From JANQTF01 sp041741415 (GTDB lineage: Bacteria > Bacteroidota > Bacteroidia > J057), in contig JBGSKC010000088.1 in NCBI GenBank assembly GCA_041741415.1, positions 4,628-68,627 on the forward strand: a stretch of DNA of 64,000 bases, in the 5' to 3' direction. Made by a program: the position numbers and the translations under genes. The notes beneath the pieces were generated by a model. That model worked only from the letters and a program-made list of their open reading frames with translations. It had not been told where the DNA came from and made no database searches. The first letter of the stretch is position 1; each line of letters starts with the position of its first letter. This document shows, in pieces, positions 16,359-24,922 of the stretch.

Positions 16359-17428
16359 GTTTGAGTTCCGGCAAATGTAAAAATCACTGAACGGGCACCA
16401 ATGTACAGCATGGCCGCGATTTGTGCAGGGTGGAGGAGCAAATTTTGCCAGGGCGACTGGCCTGATAGCAGTGAAATGAACAAGCGCCTGCTCAGAACGA
16501 GGGCCCCGCCAGCAAGCAGCCAGGCTGTACCCAGCCCTTGCCACACAGCAAGCCATCCGGCGCTGATCAAAAACAGGTAGAACAACAAGCCCGCCACAGA
16601 GCCTTTGAAGCCCGCCAGCAGGTTCTTGCTAAAGCCCGCCACGGCCTCGCCAAAGCTTTTGTACATCCTGCAGCGAATCCAGCCGGAGCCCACAAAGGTC
16701 ATCCCCCGCAGGCCGCTCGCTTTCACCCGTTCCATGATGGCAATGTCTTCCACTACCACCCTGCGCACCTGTTCATGCCAGAGGTTGGCCCGGTACTGGC
16801 CCGCTTCCATCCACATGCACTGGCCGTTTGCCGCCGACATAGAAGGAAAGCGAAACCGCAGGATAAACCAAAGCGGCAACAAACTCAGAAGCAGCTCGTG
16901 CATGATGGGAACCACGATTTTTTCTCCTGTGGTTACCATTATTTGATCTGGAAACAGGGAAATCAAGGCTGTGTTGCGGGTTTGGGAATAGGATTGGAGC
17001 GCTGAAATTAACCCCGGTTGAATTTCTGCAATGTCAGCGTCGAGGAAAAGAAAATAATCACCCTTTGCTTCCCTGGCAAGCTGGTGGCAGGCCCAGTGTT
17101 TGCCCAGCCAGCCCGCAGGCAGGGGATCTCCCTGCAGCACCCGCAGCCTTGCATCTTTGCTTTGCCAGGCTGTGAGGAGAGCCAGGGTTCCGTCATCGGA
17201 GTGGTCGTCGAGAATGAGAATTTCCGTGGAATCGTCGCCGATCTGGTGCAACTGGCCAAGAAGCACCGGCAGGTTTTTTTCCTCATTCCGGGCAGGCACC
17301 AGGATCGATACCCTGGCTGGGGAAAGATCCTGTGCTGGTGGCAACACAGGCCTGCTGAGCCAATTGCCCGCAGCGACCAGCCAGCGAATGCCGGCAAATC
17401 CCACCACCAGATACCCTATCCATTCCAT
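16334..17428 (-). CDS. family 2 glycosyltransferase, probable carotenoid glycosyltransferase (CruC-like)
   Basis: 364 residues. One N-terminal membrane helix, then a GT-A fold: ARVSILVPARNEEKNLPVLL near residue 40, ILILDDHSDDGT, the DxD in YFLFLDADIAEIQPG near residue 130, and an acceptor-side block CMWMEAGQYRANL with VVVEDIAIMERVKASG (acidic base). Three further helices at the C-terminus anchor it in the membrane. The layout matches CruC, which glucosylates hydroxy-chlorobactene, and the overlapping downstream gene is a CruF-type hydratase. The sugar donor and exact carotenoid are inferred. Confidence 0.75.
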   Translation of the reverse strand: MEWIGYLVVGFAGIRWLVAAGNWLSRPVLPPAQDLSPARVSILVPARNEEKNLPVLLGQLHQIGDDSTEILILDDHSDDGTLALLTAWQSKDARLRVLQGDPLPAGWLGKHWACHQLAREAKGDYFLFLDADIAEIQPGLISALQSYSQTRNTALISLFPDQIMVTTGEKIVVPIMHELLLSLLPLWFILRFRFPSMSAANGQCMWMEAGQYRANLWHEQVRRVVVEDIAIMERVKASGLRGMTFVGSGWIRCRMYKSFGEAVAGFSKNLLAGFKGSVAGLLFYLFLISAGWLAVWQGLGTAWLLAGGALVLSRRLFISLLSGQSPWQNLLLHPAQIAAMLYIGARSVIFTFAGTQTWKGRKVA

Positions 17429-17506
17429 GGGAGCAAGTTACACCAGGAAAGGAAATCCGGAAAGCTGGCCGGGCCTCCGGGCAGGTTTTTGTCGCAAAAC
17501 AAGGGG

Positions 17507-18346
17507 TTAAAGTGCCTCCAGCAGCACGCTGGCCTCCAGCCTGGCCGTGGCGTTACCTGTAAAGGCACCAGTGATGGGCATGGTTTGGGAGGGATCTATG
17601 CTCCCTGCAACGGCGATGTAGGCTTCGTCGCAAGGAGCGCCAACGCTGGGGTCGAGGCCGATCCAGCCGCCACCTGGCACGAACACTTCGACCCAGGCGT
17701 GCAGTTCGTGTTCTGGAAGATGCGGGGCAAAATGGTAGCCGCTCACAAAGCGGGCAGGGAGGCCCAGGTAGCGTAAAATTTGGATGAGCAGCCAGCTCAG
17801 GTCGCGGCAGGAGGCTGAATGGGAGGCCCAGGTAGTGGAAGGAGGCCAGGGCGATCCTTCGTGCCTTGACTGGGGCTGGAAACGGAGCCCAACCGATTTG
17901 GTCAGGTGAAAGAGGCATTCCATTGTGTTTTCATACCCCATCAGTACACTATCGACCCATTGCCCGATGGAGCCGGGAAGGGGTGCGGGCATTGTGAGGG
18001 CCGGCTGAAGCGCCGCAGGCCAGTTATGCGAGCGAATCGCGGCAAACTGGTGAATGGCCAGCGGGTGGAGCAACATTCCCTGCAAGTTCAGCGGCCTGGT
18101 ATTCACCACCACATGACTTTCTACCCACAGGTGGGCTGTGTCGCCCCAAAACCACACCATCGCGAGGCGGTTGCCCTCCGGGTCCAGGTATTCATGCTGG
18201 CCGGAAGGAACGGGCTGAACATGATAGGAAAAAGTTTCCACCTCCATGGCTGGGGTCGGGATGGGCCAAAGGCGCAGCACATGGGGATGGAGGCGAACCG
18301 GGCTGTCGAAAAAGTATTCGGTTGTGTGCTTGATTCGTATCCTCAT
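17507..18346 (-). CDS. transglutaminase-like protease-fold protein of the Anbu operon
   Basis: 279 residues. An N-terminal beta domain (IRIKHTTEYFFDSPVRLHPH, the bacterial transglutaminase N-terminal domain) precedes a papain-like transglutaminase core with the triad Cys in SCRDLSWLLIQILRYLG (about residue 178), His in HELHAWVEVFV and Asp in WIGLDPSVG. It overlaps the upstream Anbu gene by ATGA. In many bacteria this gene accompanies Anbu, the alpha-E protein and a circularly permuted ATP-grasp, a set proposed to build and process a peptide; the substrate is unknown. Cytoplasmic, as no signal peptide is seen. Confidence 0.88.
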   Translation of the reverse strand: MRIRIKHTTEYFFDSPVRLHPHVLRLWPIPTPAMEVETFSYHVQPVPSGQHEYLDPEGNRLAMVWFWGDTAHLWVESHVVVNTRPLNLQGMLLHPLAIHQFAAIRSHNWPAALQPALTMPAPLPGSIGQWVDSVLMGYENTMECLFHLTKSVGLRFQPQSRHEGSPWPPSTTWASHSASCRDLSWLLIQILRYLGLPARFVSGYHFAPHLPEHELHAWVEVFVPGGGWIGLDPSVGAPCDEAYIAVAGSIDPSQTMPITGAFTGNATARLEASVLLEAL

Positions 18347-19074
18347 GGCCGGGGGGATTTGGTAAACACCTTGTCCACCCAGCTCCCATCAATATCGTTG
18401 ATGAGATGGGTGATGGCCTGGTCCCAATATTCGGAAATGGGCCTCAGATCGGCTTCTTCGTAGCGGTGTTCGACCATGTGAAAAGAGTTGGTGCGATAAA
18501 GAACCACATCGATAGGGAAGCCTACGTCATTGGCGCTCAGGCGGGTGGCATCAAAGGAAAGAAAGCCGGTTTTGAGCGCAAATTCCAGGCTGGATCGGTG
18601 GTTGATCGCCCTGTCGAGGATGGGTTTTCCGAAGCCGGTATTGCCAATGATAAAAAAAGGCGCGGCCTCACCCACTTCGACCCAGTTGGCCTCCGGATAA
18701 ACGAGAAAGAGCTTGGGCTCGGGGTCGTCTTCGAGCTGACCGCCCACAATGGCGTGGAGGTTAAACGGCAGTCCCGACTCCGCCAGGGCCTTTTTGTCTT
18801 CTTTGGCCACCTGCCGCAGCTTTTTGGCAAACGCGTTGGTGGCCTTGTACAGCTTGTTGAAGCTCTTGTCGCTCGCTTCCAGCTCTTCCTCGAAATAGGT
18901 CACGGCCTTGTCACGAACAGACCGCAGGCCCGAGGTCATGATGAACAAAGAATGCCCCGCCCGCTGGTGGATGGACACTTTTTTGGCCGTGGTGGTCTGG
19001 TTTCCGGAGGTAATTCTGGTGTCGGCAATGGCGATGAGTCCTTCCTGGGTTCGAATTCCGAGGCAATAGGTCAT
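18343..19074 (-). CDS. Anbu, proteasome-type (beta-subunit-like) Ntn hydrolase
   Basis: 243 residues starting MTYCLGIRTQEGLIAIADTR. The residue after Met is Thr, the catalytic nucleophile position expected in Anbu/BPH after Met removal; ADTRITSGN and TAKKVSIHQRAG are family motifs with the Lys/Asp of the Ntn active site, and YPEANWVEVGEAAPFFIIGN is characteristic. Anbu assembles into open helical rings rather than a closed 20S barrel; no peptidase substrate has been firmly established. It is in the standard four-gene context (ATP-grasp, alpha-E, Anbu, transglutaminase), overlapping the transglutaminase by four bases. Confidence 0.93.
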   Translation of the reverse strand: MTYCLGIRTQEGLIAIADTRITSGNQTTTAKKVSIHQRAGHSLFIMTSGLRSVRDKAVTYFEEELEASDKSFNKLYKATNAFAKKLRQVAKEDKKALAESGLPFNLHAIVGGQLEDDPEPKLFLVYPEANWVEVGEAAPFFIIGNTGFGKPILDRAINHRSSLEFALKTGFLSFDATRLSANDVGFPIDVVLYRTNSFHMVEHRYEEADLRPISEYWDQAITHLINDIDGSWVDKVFTKSPRP

Positions 19075-19113
19075 GATGCGGATGCGATGCAGTGAGCCAT
19101 TTGGTGGCCCGGG

Positions 19114-20067
19114 TTAATGGTTGGTGGGTGAGAAAAACGTCTCAAATATCGCATCCGAGACTTGATTTATTTCCATTTGAAGGAGATCAAGGTATTCGTG
19201 CACGCCTTTTTCGAAAATTTCCCCGATTTCGCGATACTCCACCTTCGACCTCATGGCCCCCAGCAGTTTTTCAGCGCTGTTGTATTTTCTGCCTAAAACA
19301 GGCCCTGAGACCTCTTTGAGGCTTTCGAGAGAGGTGTTCACACAGAAAAAAATCGATCGGGGAAAGGTTCTGTTCAGGACCAGAAATTCGATGACAAGGT
19401 CGGGACGAATGAGGCCAAACTGCTTGCGGTAAAGAGAGTAAGCGCTCACGGAACGAAGCAGGGCTGCCCATTGCAGCAGGTCAATCGGGGAGCCCACAGT
19501 GTTGGCGTGCGGCAGCAAAATATGGTATTTGACATCGAGCAAACGCGAGGTTTTGTCGGCCCTTTCCAAAAAGGTTCCCATTCGCCCAAAATGCCAGGCC
19601 TCTTCCCGCGAAAGGGTCGCAGCCGCAATTCCATTGAACAACTGGCAGCCGTTGATGATTTCTTTGTAAAAAGCCCGGGGGTCTTCGGTGTATTGCAAAG
19701 CGCCTTTTCCTGCGTCTTTCATTAACAGATACACCCGGTTGATCTGCTCCCACATCTCCACTGAAATGCTTTCACGAACGGTTCTGGCGTTTTCCCGGGC
19801 TAAATACAGGGAAGAGGAAATGGAGTTCAAATTCCTCATGTCAAAGCTCATGAAATCGATGATTCCAGCCTTGGTTACTTCCGGGTGATGCAACACATAA
19901 TTTTCCATGTCGTCGGTGATGGTGAGCAGAGGGCCCCATTGCTCCTGCATTTGAGGAGGCAAATCCAGCGACATGTTAAAATTGACCGTCAAAAACCGGG
20001 CATAGCTTTCCGCCCGCTCAATGTAGCGGTGCATCCAGTAGATTGATTCGGCAACGCGGCTCAACAT
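19114..20067 (-). CDS. alpha-E domain protein of the Anbu operon
   Basis: 317 residues, all-helical, opening MLSRVAESIYWMHRYIERAE, the classic alpha-E start with its Glu/Arg-rich helix; further motifs are LYLARENARTVRESISVEMW and RADKTSRLLDVKYHILLP. Alpha-E proteins almost always sit next to a circularly permuted ATP-grasp and a transglutaminase and are thought to contribute to an ATP-dependent peptide-forming system. The gap to Anbu is 39 bp; the gap to the ATP-grasp gene is 275 bp and full of repeats, so the operon may be interrupted at the transcript level. Confidence 0.9.
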   Translation of the reverse strand: MLSRVAESIYWMHRYIERAESYARFLTVNFNMSLDLPPQMQEQWGPLLTITDDMENYVLHHPEVTKAGIIDFMSFDMRNLNSISSSLYLARENARTVRESISVEMWEQINRVYLLMKDAGKGALQYTEDPRAFYKEIINGCQLFNGIAAATLSREEAWHFGRMGTFLERADKTSRLLDVKYHILLPHANTVGSPIDLLQWAALLRSVSAYSLYRKQFGLIRPDLVIEFLVLNRTFPRSIFFCVNTSLESLKEVSGPVLGRKYNSAEKLLGAMRSKVEYREIGEIFEKGVHEYLDLLQMEINQVSDAIFETFFSPTNH

Positions 20068-20342
20068 AGGAGAGTTCTGGGTTGGGAGTTCTGTGTTTGG
20101 CGTTGGGAGTTTTGTGTTCCGGGTTGGGAGTTTTGGGTTTTTTGTTCAGGGTGTTGAGTCTTCTTGTCCCGGCTCTCCTTGCTCGCGAGGGGCTGAAGGC
20201 CGCCTCGCTCGCAATGGGCAACGCCTGGCGGGGTTCGTAAAGGCGGGAGGGGCCGGGTTAAAACCCTCAAATATCTGAGTATTCTGGTCTCGCCTCTCGG
20301 TTCTTTCTCGCCTCTCGGCTCTCGGCTCTCGCCTCTCGCTTC
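20068..20342. repeat. low-complexity repeat insert inside the Anbu operon
   Basis: Two degenerate repeat tracts: GTTGGGAGTTTTGTGTTCC-like units (20075-20150, at least four periods of about 20 bp) and CTCGCCTCTCGGTTCTTTC-like units (20285-20342). No gene is present. These families recur at 7645, 8281, 22705, 24795, 26800, 44286, 44640 and 49065. Confidence 0.7.
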
Positions 20343-21776
20343 TCATTCCCCCAGCACCCAGGTATCCTTGCTGCCGCCGCCCTGGGAGGAATTCACGACC
20401 AGAGAACCGCGGCGCAGCGCCACCCGGGTGAGGCCGCCAGGAACCACCTCAATCTCTTCACCATACAAAATAAAGGGGCGAAGATCCACGTGGCGCGGCT
20501 CCAGCTGGTCCTCGACGAGGGTGGGAACCGTGGACAGGGAAATGGTGGGCTGGGCGATGTAATTGCGCGGGTTTTCTTGTACCAGAAGCCGGAATTTATC
20601 ATGCTCTTCCGGCGTGGCTTTGGGCCCGATCATCATGCCGTAGCCGCCGGAAGCGTTCGCTTCCTTGACCACGAGTTGAGAGATGTTTTCCAGCACATAG
20701 GCCTGATCCTCAGGATCTTCGCAAATGTAGGTCGGCACGTTGGGAATCAGGGCTTTTTCGCCAAGGTAGTACTCAATCAGCCTCGGAACATAGGCGTAAA
20801 TCACTTTGTCGTCGGCAATGCCGGTACCGGGCGCATTGGCCAGGGCCACGTTGCCAGCCCTGTATGCTTCAAACAAGCCAGGCACCCCTAGCAGCGAATC
20901 GGGCCGGAACACCTCAGGGTCGAGGAACACATCGTCCACCCGGCGGTAAATCACATCCACCTGGTGAAGGCCCTTGGTGGTTCGCATGTAAACCCGTTTG
21001 TTTTTGGCCACCAGGTCGCGCCCTTCCACCAGCTCCACGCCCATTTCCCGGGCGAGGTAGCTGTGTTCAAAATAGGCAGAATTGTAGATCCCTGGTGTTA
21101 ATACCACCACAACAGGGTCGGTTTTGCGCGACAAACTCCGCAGCATGTTGTAGAGGCGGTTGGAGTAATTGTATACCGGCTCCACATGCAACTGCTGAAA
21201 CAATCCCGGATAGGTGCGTTTGAGCAATTCCCTGTTTTCGAGCATATAGGAAACCCCCGAAGGCACGCGGAGGTTGTCTTCAAGGACATAGAACTCTCCG
21301 TCCGCGCCCCGGATGATGTCGGTGCCGGAAATGTGACACCAAACTCCGTTGGGGGGCTCCAGGCCCTGGCAGGGAGGCAGGAAATTGGGGCAGCTTTCCA
21401 GCAGGTGCTTCGGAAACACCCCGTCGGTGATCGCGCGCTGCTCGTGGTAAAGGTCGTGAATGAAGTGGTTGAGGGCCTTCAGGCGCTGGGTGAGCCCCGC
21501 GCTGATTCGCTGCCAGTCGGATTGGGAAATGATCCTCGGGATGATGTCCAGCGGTAAAATCCGCTCGTTTTGGGCACCTTCTGAATAAACATTGAAGGTC
21601 ATTCCCATGGCCAGCTGGGCTTTGTCAGTGGCAAACTGCAGTTGCTCAATCCGCTCCATCGGGAGATGGTTGAACGCTTCTACAAAGGCCGCATAGGAAG
21701 GCCTCAGGTTGCCCTCTGCATCAAACGCCTCGTCGTAGCAAGCCTGAAATGGATAAGGCTTGAAAAATGCAGACAT
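20343..21776 (-). CDS. circularly permuted ATP-grasp protein of the Anbu operon
   Basis: 477 residues. Family motifs: DIIPRIISQSDWQRISAGLT near residue 80, NGVWCHISGTDIIRGADGEF near 140, EDNLRVPSGVSYMLENREL, and the ligand-binding segments VVKEANASGGYGMMIGPKAT and TVPTLVEDQLEPRHVDLRPF near the end. ATP-grasp enzymes ligate a carboxylate to an amine through an acylphosphate. With the alpha-E, Anbu and transglutaminase genes downstream this is the complete set commonly found together. It is the promoter-proximal gene of the leftward operon. Confidence 0.9.
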   Translation of the reverse strand: MSAFFKPYPFQACYDEAFDAEGNLRPSYAAFVEAFNHLPMERIEQLQFATDKAQLAMGMTFNVYSEGAQNERILPLDIIPRIISQSDWQRISAGLTQRLKALNHFIHDLYHEQRAITDGVFPKHLLESCPNFLPPCQGLEPPNGVWCHISGTDIIRGADGEFYVLEDNLRVPSGVSYMLENRELLKRTYPGLFQQLHVEPVYNYSNRLYNMLRSLSRKTDPVVVVLTPGIYNSAYFEHSYLAREMGVELVEGRDLVAKNKRVYMRTTKGLHQVDVIYRRVDDVFLDPEVFRPDSLLGVPGLFEAYRAGNVALANAPGTGIADDKVIYAYVPRLIEYYLGEKALIPNVPTYICEDPEDQAYVLENISQLVVKEANASGGYGMMIGPKATPEEHDKFRLLVQENPRNYIAQPTISLSTVPTLVEDQLEPRHVDLRPFILYGEEIEVVPGGLTRVALRRGSLVVNSSQGGGSKDTWVLGE

Positions 21777-22097
21777 ATTTTGCTCGCTCCAGGTAAAAAT
21801 TCTCAGGTAATATTGGCGAAAACTCCGGATTTACAAGAGAAAACAGGTGGAATATCTTGAATTTTTCATAGAAACGAAGAAGATAAGCCTCTTTTTTCAA
21901 AGATGAGCTCTTGGCCTGAAAACCAGCATCGGATAGCAGGAGGCAAAGTATTACAAAAGTCTAATGGCTTCCTGACCAAAGTCATAACATCGATTGAGTT
22001 CTGCGCCGGTCACACAATGGCCGGATGTGCAATTTGCCTGTCCAACAGGCTGAAGATGCTCGAAACAGCCTCTGGTTCACCCGAAAATTCACTGATT
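21777..22097. other. intergenic between divergent Anbu operon and sulfur genes
   Basis: About 320 bases that must hold the divergent promoters of the ATP-grasp gene and of the YeeE/YedE gene. An open frame continues upstream of the chosen YeeE start (21903-22097), but its translation has no family similarity and is taken as chance. No repeat or RNA gene was seen. Confidence 0.5.
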
Positions 22098-22700
22098 ATG
22101 CTTCTCGCAATTCCCTCTTTTCTAACCGAATTTGGCGAATGGATCAGCCAGCCCTGGCCCTGGTATGTGGCCGGCCCCATGATTGCGCTGATCATGTTCA
22201 TCCTGATTTTTTTCGGCAAAGAATTCGGTTTGTCGGCCAACCTCCGCATCATGTGCGCAGCAGATGGCGCAGGGGAGGTGTCGGATTTTTTCAAGTTTGA
22301 CTGGCAAAGCCAGGGCTGGAACCTGCTGGTGGCGCTCGGCGCGATGTTTGGCGGCTACCTGGCAGCGCATTACTTCGTGCCCAATGGCGGCGACCTCGCT
22401 CATGTTTCACAGGCCACTGTCGAAAGCTTGCAGGCTCTTGGCATTCAGGTGGAAGCCGGAGCCGTGCCGCTCGTGCCGGAGTTTTACACCTGGGAGTACC
22501 TGTTCACGTGGCGAGGTCTCTTCATCATTGTGGGAGGTGGTTTTTTGGTGGGCTTTGGGGCCAGATATGCCGGTGGCTGCACCTCGGGCCATGCCATCAG
22601 CGGCCTTTCAGCCCTGCAACTGCCCTCGCTCATCGCCGTGGTCGGCTTTTTCCTCGGCGGACTGGCCATGACGTATCTGATCTTTCCGTTGATTTTTTGA
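22098..22700 (+). CDS. YeeE/YedE-family sulfur transporter, N-terminal half
   Basis: 200 residues from the ATG at 22098, where family similarity begins (SQPWPWYVAGPMIALIMFIL). Five or so membrane segments. The conserved Cys motif of thiosulfate/sulfur-compound transporters is present: GFGARYAGGCTSGHAISGLS near residue 155, plus a second Cys in LRIMCAADGAG. YeeE-type proteins import thiosulfate or related sulfur compounds through Cys relay sites. In many Bacteroidota and Proteobacteria the transporter is split into two small genes; the second half is at 22865-23278. It heads a sulfide-oxidation gene group. Confidence 0.88.
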   Translation: MLLAIPSFLTEFGEWISQPWPWYVAGPMIALIMFILIFFGKEFGLSANLRIMCAADGAGEVSDFFKFDWQSQGWNLLVALGAMFGGYLAAHYFVPNGGDLAHVSQATVESLQALGIQVEAGAVPLVPEFYTWEYLFTWRGLFIIVGGGFLVGFGARYAGGCTSGHAISGLSALQLPSLIAVVGFFLGGLAMTYLIFPLIF

Positions 22701-22864
22701 GTGAGGGGAGAGATGTCAGAGGTCAGATGTCAGATTGGACCGGCTTCGCCTCTTGTCTCGGCTCCCGGCTCCCGCTTCTCGCAGCGCAGCGGTCTCAAAC
22801 GGCTTCGCCTCTTGTCCCGGTTCTCGGCTCTCGGTTCTCGGCTCCTTCAAGCAATTTTTCCCTC
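22701..22864. repeat. degenerate repeat insert between the two YeeE/YedE half genes
   Basis: Contains TCAGAGGTCAGATGTCAGAT then CGGCTTCGCCTCTTGTCTCG and GGCTCCCGGCTCCCGCTTCTC units, the same families as at 20285 and 44640. It separates two genes that are usually adjacent. Confidence 0.7.
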
Positions 22865-23278
22865 ATGAAATACTCCAAATACATCTTCGTCGGCATTCTC
22901 CTGGGCATGACGCTTTACAAAGGAGAAGCTGTTTCCTGGTTCAGGATTTTTGAAATGTTTCATTTTCAGTCCTTCCACATGTACGGCATCATCCTGTCGG
23001 CGGTGGCCGCCGGAGCGCTGATCGTGCAGCTTGTGAAACGATTCCATCTGCATAATCTCAAAGGGCAGGAGATTCATTTGCAGGACAAAGAGAAAAGTGT
23101 GCCCCGCTACCTGCTGGGAGGGTTCATTTTCGGGCTTGGCTGGGCATTGGGCGGGGTTTGCCCCGGGCCCATGTTTATTCTCATGGGAAGCGGCGTGACA
23201 GTATTCATTGTGTTTCTGGCTGCTGCCATGACAGGCACCTTCTTCTATGGACTTGTGAGAAAGCAACTGCCGTATTGA
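22865..23278 (+). CDS. YeeE/YedE-family sulfur transporter, C-terminal half (DUF6691-like)
   Basis: 137 residues, four membrane segments. The start at 22865 (MKYSKYIFVGILLGMTLYKG) fits the family; the open frame upstream lies in repeats. The Cys motif GGFIFGLGWALGGVCPGPMF near residue 90 mirrors the GCTSGH motif of the first half. The two small proteins probably form one functional channel for thiosulfate, sulfide-derived sulfur or sulfane species. Located 100 bp before the SQR gene. Confidence 0.88.
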   Translation: MKYSKYIFVGILLGMTLYKGEAVSWFRIFEMFHFQSFHMYGIILSAVAAGALIVQLVKRFHLHNLKGQEIHLQDKEKSVPRYLLGGFIFGLGWALGGVCPGPMFILMGSGVTVFIVFLAAAMTGTFFYGLVRKQLPY

Positions 23279-23292
23279 TAAAAATCATAATA

Positions 23293-23303
23293 TCATAATA
23301 TGA
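23293..23303. promoter_or_regulatory. TCATAATATGA palindrome upstream of SQR (possible operator)
   Basis: An AT-rich palindrome inside ATCATAATATCATAATATGA, 79 bases before the SQR start. The string ATCATAAT recurs just upstream of the persulfide dioxygenase gene (24892-24899). It could be a shared operator for a sulfide-responsive regulator; no regulator gene is nearby. Confidence 0.3.
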
Positions 23304-23381
23304 AGTTTTTTATCTTCGACTGCTTTCCTGCCTGACAACAGGAGCTTCGACACCCTTTTCACTGATCAAACCCTTCCAGCG

Positions 23382-24647
23382 ATGGCAACGAAACATCATC
23401 AAATTCTCATCATCGGCGGTGGTACTGCCGGTATTACCGTGGCGGCTCAACTCCTTCGCAAGGATCCCACCCTGGATGTGGCCATCCTGGAGCCCTCCGA
23501 GCAGCACTACTACCAGCCTGCCTGGACCCTTGTCGGGGCAGGAACCTTCGATATGGCCGATACCATCCGGCCTGAAAAGGATTACATCCCCCACAATGCC
23601 ACCTGGATCAAAGCCTACGCAGAAACCCTGGACCCCGACAACAACGTGGTTGTGACCCGCGACGGCATGTCCATTTCCTACGACTACCTCGTTGTGGCGG
23701 CGGGCATCCAGCTCGACTGGGGGGCGATCCCCGGCCTGAAGGAATCTGTCGGGACAAAGGGCGTTTGCTCCAACTACGATGCTCAATACGCTGAATACAC
23801 CTTTGAAACCCTTCAGAACTTCAAAGGTGGCACGGCACTCTTTACCCAGCCTGCCACACCGATCAAGTGTGGCGGTGCCCCGCAGAAGATCATGTACCTG
23901 GCCGAGGAGTATTTCCGCAAGCAGGGTATCCGCAACAAAACCAACGTAGTGTTTGCCACACCAGGCTCCGTGATTTTCGGGGTGAAAAAATTCGCCAAAA
24001 CCCTCAATGAGATCATCGCCGAGCGGGATATCACCGCGCTCTATTACCACAAGCTGGTTGAAATTCGCCCCGACACCAAAGAGGCTGTTTACCAGATTAC
24101 AAGCGATCCCAGCGGTTGCGGCCTCCTGGAGGATGTTACCAAAAAGCTGCACATCACCCAAACCGGCGAGACTACAGTGGTCATTCCCTACGACATGATT
24201 CACACGGCGCCTCCGCAAAGTGCCCCTGATTTTGTGAAACGCAGCCCGCTGGCCAAAGCCGGTGATCCCTACGGTTTTGTGGACGTTGACAAACACACCC
24301 TTCAGCACAACAAATATCCCAACGTGTTTGCCCTTGGCGACGTGGCAGCACTGCCCACCGCCAAAACCGGAGCCGCAGTTCGCAAGCAGGCACCTGCCAT
24401 GCTGGCTACCTTGCTCCGCGAAATGAAGCACCCCAAAGCCAACGGTATCGGTCACTATACCGGCTATTCATCCTGCCCCCTCGTGACTGGCTACAGCAAA
24501 ATGGTCCTGGCGGAGTTCGATTACGACAACAATCCCATGCCTTCCTTCCCGTTCGACACCTCCAAAGAACGCTACAGCATGTGGTTGCTGAAAAAATACG
24601 GACTGCCCTTCATGTACTGGAACCTGATGCTGAAGGGAAGAGCGTAG
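23382..24647 (+). CDS. sqr: sulfide:quinone oxidoreductase (SQOR / type II-like)
   Basis: 421 residues. FAD-binding GGGTAGITVAAQLL at residue 12; the catalytic-Cys region PIKCGGAPQKIMYLAEEY near residue 165; C-terminal motifs YSSCPLVTGYSKMVLAEFDY near 367 and FPFDTSKERYSMWLLKKYGL near 392 with YWNLMLKG. This is the eukaryotic-type SQOR pattern. The enzyme oxidises sulfide at the membrane, passing electrons to quinone and sulfane sulfur to an acceptor. Its product would be handled by the persulfide dioxygenase 275 bp downstream. A strong terminator follows at 24704-24739. Confidence 0.93.
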   Translation: MATKHHQILIIGGGTAGITVAAQLLRKDPTLDVAILEPSEQHYYQPAWTLVGAGTFDMADTIRPEKDYIPHNATWIKAYAETLDPDNNVVVTRDGMSISYDYLVVAAGIQLDWGAIPGLKESVGTKGVCSNYDAQYAEYTFETLQNFKGGTALFTQPATPIKCGGAPQKIMYLAEEYFRKQGIRNKTNVVFATPGSVIFGVKKFAKTLNEIIAERDITALYYHKLVEIRPDTKEAVYQITSDPSGCGLLEDVTKKLHITQTGETTVVIPYDMIHTAPPQSAPDFVKRSPLAKAGDPYGFVDVDKHTLQHNKYPNVFALGDVAALPTAKTGAAVRKQAPAMLATLLREMKHPKANGIGHYTGYSSCPLVTGYSKMVLAEFDYDNNPMPSFPFDTSKERYSMWLLKKYGLPFMYWNLMLKGRA

Positions 24648-24703
24648 GGAAAGATAACCCACCCCGAACCGGAGTCTGCTCCGCTGAAAGGCTGCCAACA
24701 ACT

Positions 24704-24739
24704 CAGAGACGCGACCCTTCGCGTCTCTGATGCTTTTTA
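24704..24739 (+). terminator. rho-independent terminator after SQR
   Basis: Perfect 11-bp stem CAGAGACGCGA (24704-24714) and TCGCGTCTCTG (24719-24729), loop CCCT, followed by ATGCTTTTTAT. It makes SQR and the persulfide dioxygenase separate transcripts. Confidence 0.85.
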
Positions 24740-24779
24740 TACCCGATGATTCGCGCCAAGGCCCATAGCAAAGCAGCTT

Positions 24780-24835
24780 GCCTCCCAATTCCTAATCTGA
24801 CCTCTGACTTCCGACCTCTGACTTCTCGCCAGACA
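24780..24835. repeat. CTGACCTCTGACTTC degenerate repeat
   Basis: Contains TCTGACCTCTGACTTCCGAC and a second CCTCTGACTTC; same family as 8281-8335 and 22705-22740. Confidence 0.65.
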
Positions 24836-24922
24836 TCCATGAGAAATCTCACCGGCTGCCCTGCGAATCCGCAGCTTTTTTTCATTACGAAATCATAATG
24901 TTTGCATATCAATTCTTTCCTT

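Noticed and set aside
23310..24455. 381-codon minus-strand frame over SQR
   Set aside because: Antisense shadow of SQR, with no recognisable domain.
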